The notes below the pieces were generated by a model that was not told the DNA's origin, searched no databases, and saw only the letters and a list, made by a program, of their open reading frames with translations. From Candidatus Fermentibacterota bacterium (GTDB lineage: Bacteria > Fermentibacterota > Fermentibacteria > Fermentibacterales > Fermentibacteraceae): DNA of 8,569 bases. The stretch spans positions 1 to 8,569 of the forward strand of contig JAKLEF010000077.1 of the NCBI GenBank assembly GCA_022703195.1, in the 5' to 3' direction. A program made the translations under genes and the position numbers. Positions 6,718-8,569 of the stretch are shown here, in pieces; within the stretch, counting starts at the first letter, position 1; each line of letters starts with the position of its first letter.

Positions 6718-8000
6718 AGGGTCTCCAGTACGAGGCTGCTGTTGACCCTGTCCCAGATGAAGGCCCCGCGGAGATCGGCTTCCGCCGATCCGGCGGCCTG
6801 TTCGGTCATGGCATGGATCCAGCCGATGGTCTGGCCGTCCTCCACAGGGAAGCCCGACTCGGCGGCCTGCTCCCAGCCGACTTCGGGGCGGATGGTGTCG
6901 TCGACCCTGGTCCTGCCGCCGCCCAGGCGCCTGACGACATCCCCGGCCACCCCGGCGTCCACGCCTGTCCAGTAGCCGGTGCGGTCGCTCCTGACCTCCC
7001 TGATCACCGGGGCCGGCGGGAGCGACTCGAAGGCGGAGAGATCCCCGCCCTGCGCCTCCACTGTCCTGACGAAGGCGTCCCAGGCCGACGAGTCGTCGAG
7101 ATGCGCCGCGCACCGGGCCTCGAGCCCGGCAATGCAGGCCTCGTCGGATGAATCGTCGGCCAGCATCATGGCCGTGAGCTTAACGGCGAGGTCGCGCACC
7201 ACGAGCGGGCCTCCGCCCTTCAGGACGGAGACGGCCTCGGCCGTTTCGAGGTAGTTGCCGGCGGTACGCCCCAGAACCACGTCCATATCGGTCACGAGGG
7301 CGCGGGCGCGGGTGCCGCAGCCCCCGGCCACCTCCACGAGGGTCCGCGCCAGGAGCAGGGCCTGCCCGCCCGTCTTCATGAAGGCGCCCCTGCCGGCCTT
7401 CACGTCGAACACGAGGCGGTCCGCTCCCTCTGCGAGCTTCTTGCCGAGGATGCTTGCGCAGATCAGAGGGATCGACTCCACCGTCGAGGTGGCGTCGCGC
7501 AGCGAATACAGGATCCTGTCGGCCGGGGCCAGGTCGCCTGTCTGGCCGCACATGGCGAACCCGCAGCGGCCGACGATCTCCTGGAACTCGCCGACATCCA
7601 GGCGGGTCCTGAAGCCCGGGATGGACTCGAGCTTGTCGAGTGTGCCCCCGGTGTGCCCCAGTCCCCTGCCGCTGATCATTGGTACGCGCAGCCCCATCGA
7701 GGCCGCCAGGGGGGCCAGCACGAGCGAGATCTTGTCACCCACGCCGCCCGTGCTGTGCTTGTCGGCCAGGGGGCGCGGATCGTCCGGCCAGGACAGCACC
7801 GTGCCGCTGTCGCGTATCCCGAGCGTAAGCTCCACGGTCTCGTCTCGGTCGAGGCCCCGGATGAAGGCGGCCATGAGGAAGGCCGACGCCTGGTAGTCCG
7901 CCACCTCACCGGCGGCCACCCCGCGGGCGAACTCCGAGAGGGAGCCCCCGGGGCATCTGCCGCCATCCCTCTTGAGCGCGAGGAGGCGGGTTATCTCCAA
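6714..8000 (-). CDS. deoA: Pyrimidine-nucleoside / thymidine phosphorylase
   Basis: 428-residue cytoplasmic enzyme that splits thymidine, deoxyuridine or uridine with phosphate into base and (deoxy)ribose-1-phosphate, for pyrimidine salvage. The N-terminal helical domain (1-65) matches the family from the first residue: MEITRLLALKRDGG, then GEVADYQASAFLMAAFIRG. The phosphate loop is DKHSTGGVGDK (80-90). The family signature SGRGLGHTGGTLDKLE (110-125) is complete. Residues aligning with the E. coli thymidine phosphorylase base-binding Arg171, Ser186 and Lys190 are Arg168, Ser183 and Lys187. The C-terminal PYNP_C domain (about 333-402) is present with GGGRTRVDDTI. Length fits the family (about 430-440). 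The start is UUG at 7998-8000, overlapping the upstream gene by 10 nt, with a weak GGGA 4 nt upstream; the frame stays open further upstream, but that part is Arg/Pro-rich noise antisense-like to the neighbour. Thymidine-specific DeoA versus broader Pdp cannot be separated from sequence alone, so the symbol is tentative. Confidence 0.95.
   Translation of the reverse strand: MEITRLLALKRDGGRCPGGSLSEFARGVAAGEVADYQASAFLMAAFIRGLDRDETVELTLGIRDSGTVLSWPDDPRPLADKHSTGGVGDKISLVLAPLAASMGLRVPMISGRGLGHTGGTLDKLESIPGFRTRLDVGEFQEIVGRCGFAMCGQTGDLAPADRILYSLRDATSTVESIPLICASILGKKLAEGADRLVFDVKAGRGAFMKTGGQALLLARTLVEVAGGCGTRARALVTDMDVVLGRTAGNYLETAEAVSVLKGGGPLVVRDLAVKLTAMMLADDSSDEACIAGLEARCAAHLDDSSAWDAFVRTVEAQGGDLSAFESLPPAPVIREVRSDRTGYWTGVDAGVAGDVVRRLGGGRTRVDDTIRPEVGWEQAAESGFPVEDGQTIGWIHAMTEQAAGSAEADLRGAFIWDRVNSSLVLETL
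6722..6726 (-). promoter_or_regulatory. Ribosome binding site for the GspE/PilB gene
   Basis: GGAGA (within TGGAGA) on the minus strand, 4 nt before the UUG at 6715-6717. It lies in the last codons of the nucleoside phosphorylase gene and supports the UUG start. Confidence 0.6.
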
Positions 8001-8569
8001 GGGATCCCGAGCCGTGATAGAAGGGCTCCCAGATAGCCGGTACCGAGGGGATCGATCACGAAGAACGCCAGGGCGAGCGCGGCCGCCACAAGGACCCACA
8101 CGACCCAGGCAGGGAGCCCCCTGCGCCTGCCGCGGCCGACACCCTCGAGGACGGCTCCGACGCTGGCCCTTCCCTCCGGCAGGCCCGGAGCCAGGACTTC
8201 GTCGAAGGAATGGATCCTCTTCCTCCTCAGGAGCGAGCGGATCTCGGACACGCTCCGTGCGACCACCTCGCCCCTGCCAGACAGAATCCTGTACTGCACC
8301 TGGCCGGGATGGGCGCCCCCGGGGGCAGGTTCGGCGCTGAGAGGCTGGGGATGGGGGGCAGGCTCGACCCGGGCGGGACCGGGAGCGGTTCCGGCGCCCG
8401 GTTCGGGGGAAGGTGCCTCGGGTGGGGCGGACTGCGCGGCCGGGCCGGCGGACTCGGGTTCGTCGGGGGTCCGGTCGCCCCAGGCGCCCGAGGGCCATGA
8501 CTCAGGTTCGAAGGCCCCGCACTCGGAGATCGGCTCCCACGGGCCGCCGGCGAGGGATATCTCGGCATC
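7991..8569 (-). CDS. Pro/Ala-rich single-pass membrane protein, 5' end missing
   Basis: The last 192 residues are in the window; the frame is open to the right edge, so the N-terminus is unseen. Residues 1-34 (counted from the edge) are acidic and Trp-containing; about 35-88 is a Pro/Ala/Glu linker with imperfect (V/A)EPAP units; about 91-143 is a small folded region (VQYRILSGRGEVVARSVSEI, then LLRRKRI and FDEVLAPG). A basic patch GRGRRR precedes one transmembrane helix at 154-172 (AWVVWVLVAAALALAFFVI) and a 20-residue tail. The positive charges before the helix suggest the bulk is cytoplasmic and the tail outside. The small domain resembles the GYF_2/DUF4339 pattern only weakly (a displayed value, 'SVSEIRSLL', then a V..PG segment). 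A GTG at 8297-8299 has no ribosome binding site and the upstream frame reads like real linker, so I treat the gene as partial. The function is unknown. Confidence 0.78.
   Translation of the reverse strand, partial: DAEISLAGGPWEPISECGAFEPESWPSGAWGDRTPDEPESAGPAAQSAPPEAPSPEPGAGTAPGPARVEPAPHPQPLSAEPAPGGAHPGQVQYRILSGRGEVVARSVSEIRSLLRRKRIHSFDEVLAPGLPEGRASVGAVLEGVGRGRRRGLPAWVVWVLVAAALALAFFVIDPLGTGYLGALLSRLGIPWR

Larger units (their letters stand above)
1..8569 (-). other. Single polycistronic unit with overlapping genes at all six junctions
   Basis: All seven genes are on the minus strand. Overlaps from upstream to downstream are 10 nt (7991-8000), 4 nt TTGA (6714-6717), 4 nt ATGA (4993-4996), 17 nt (3662-3678), 4 nt ATGA (1435-1438) and 4 nt TTGA (593-596). 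There is no room for a conventional intergenic promoter or terminator, and no hairpin-plus-T-run was seen on the minus strand. Neither end of the transcript is in the window. That it is one mRNA with translational coupling is inferred from the spacing. Confidence 0.75.

Noticed and set aside
5434..6975. A 513-codon open frame on the plus strand
   Set aside because: It lies antisense to the ATPase, which has every catalytic motif. The translation is Gly/Val/Leu/Glu/Arg-biased with no domain, as expected opposite a high-GC gene.
6718..7113. N-terminal extension of the ATPase to an upstream AUG
   Set aside because: The extra 132 residues are Arg/Gly-rich and overlap the coding part of the phosphorylase C-terminal domain. 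A UUG with a ribosome binding site and a TTGA overlap is better.
8315..8326. Perfect 12-bp GC palindrome (six G/C on each side), considered as a terminator
   Set aside because: It has no loop and no T-run and sits within Gly/Pro/Ala codons of the linker in the right-edge protein; it is a product of composition.
8001..8498. N-terminal extension of the nucleoside phosphorylase to an upstream AUG
   Set aside because: The extra 166 residues are Arg/Pro/Gly-rich and read out of frame through the neighbouring membrane-protein gene. The family N-terminus begins exactly at the UUG at 8000.

Overview
This is a gene-dense, high-GC stretch of bacterial chromosome. Seven genes all read on the minus strand, and every one of the six gene junctions overlaps, so there is no intergenic DNA. 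No RNA gene, mobile element, CRISPR array, terminator or clear promoter was seen. In transcription order (right to left) the genes are: the 3' end of a Pro/Ala-rich single-pass membrane protein (7991-8569, cut by the right edge); a pyrimidine-nucleoside/thymidine phosphorylase (6714-8000); a GspE/PilB-type secretion or pilus ATPase (4993-6717); an unrecognised lipoprotein (3662-4996); a class A (PBP1A-type) penicillin-binding protein (1435-3678); a membrane-anchored TPR protein (593-1438); and the N-terminal two thirds or so of a lysylphosphatidylglycerol-synthase-TM / UPF0104-type membrane protein (1-596, cut by the left edge).

Organism. The window has high GC, frequent use of AGG for arginine, UUG starts at four of the six visible start sites, a lipobox lipoprotein with Gly rather than Asp after the lipidated Cys, and a GspE/PilB ATPase. 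Together these suggest a diderm bacterium, possibly from a little-cultivated lineage. This is inference; no marker here fixes the phylum.

How the genes may work together. Five of the seven products act in or at the cell envelope: a peptidoglycan polymerase/crosslinker, a lipoprotein, a TPR membrane protein, a polytopic membrane protein of a lipid-transporter-like family, and a pilus/secretion motor. The sixth is a single-pass membrane protein. Only the nucleoside phosphorylase is plainly metabolic. The 4-nt ATGA and TTGA stop/start overlaps, plus a 10-nt and a 17-nt overlap, point to one transcript with translational coupling. A shared function is possible, but the sequence does not prove it.

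Start choices. Several genes have open frames that run far upstream of the real start because of the high GC. I placed starts using family N-termini, ribosome binding sites and the overlap pattern: UUG at 596, 3678, 6717 and 8000, and AUG at 1438 and 4996.
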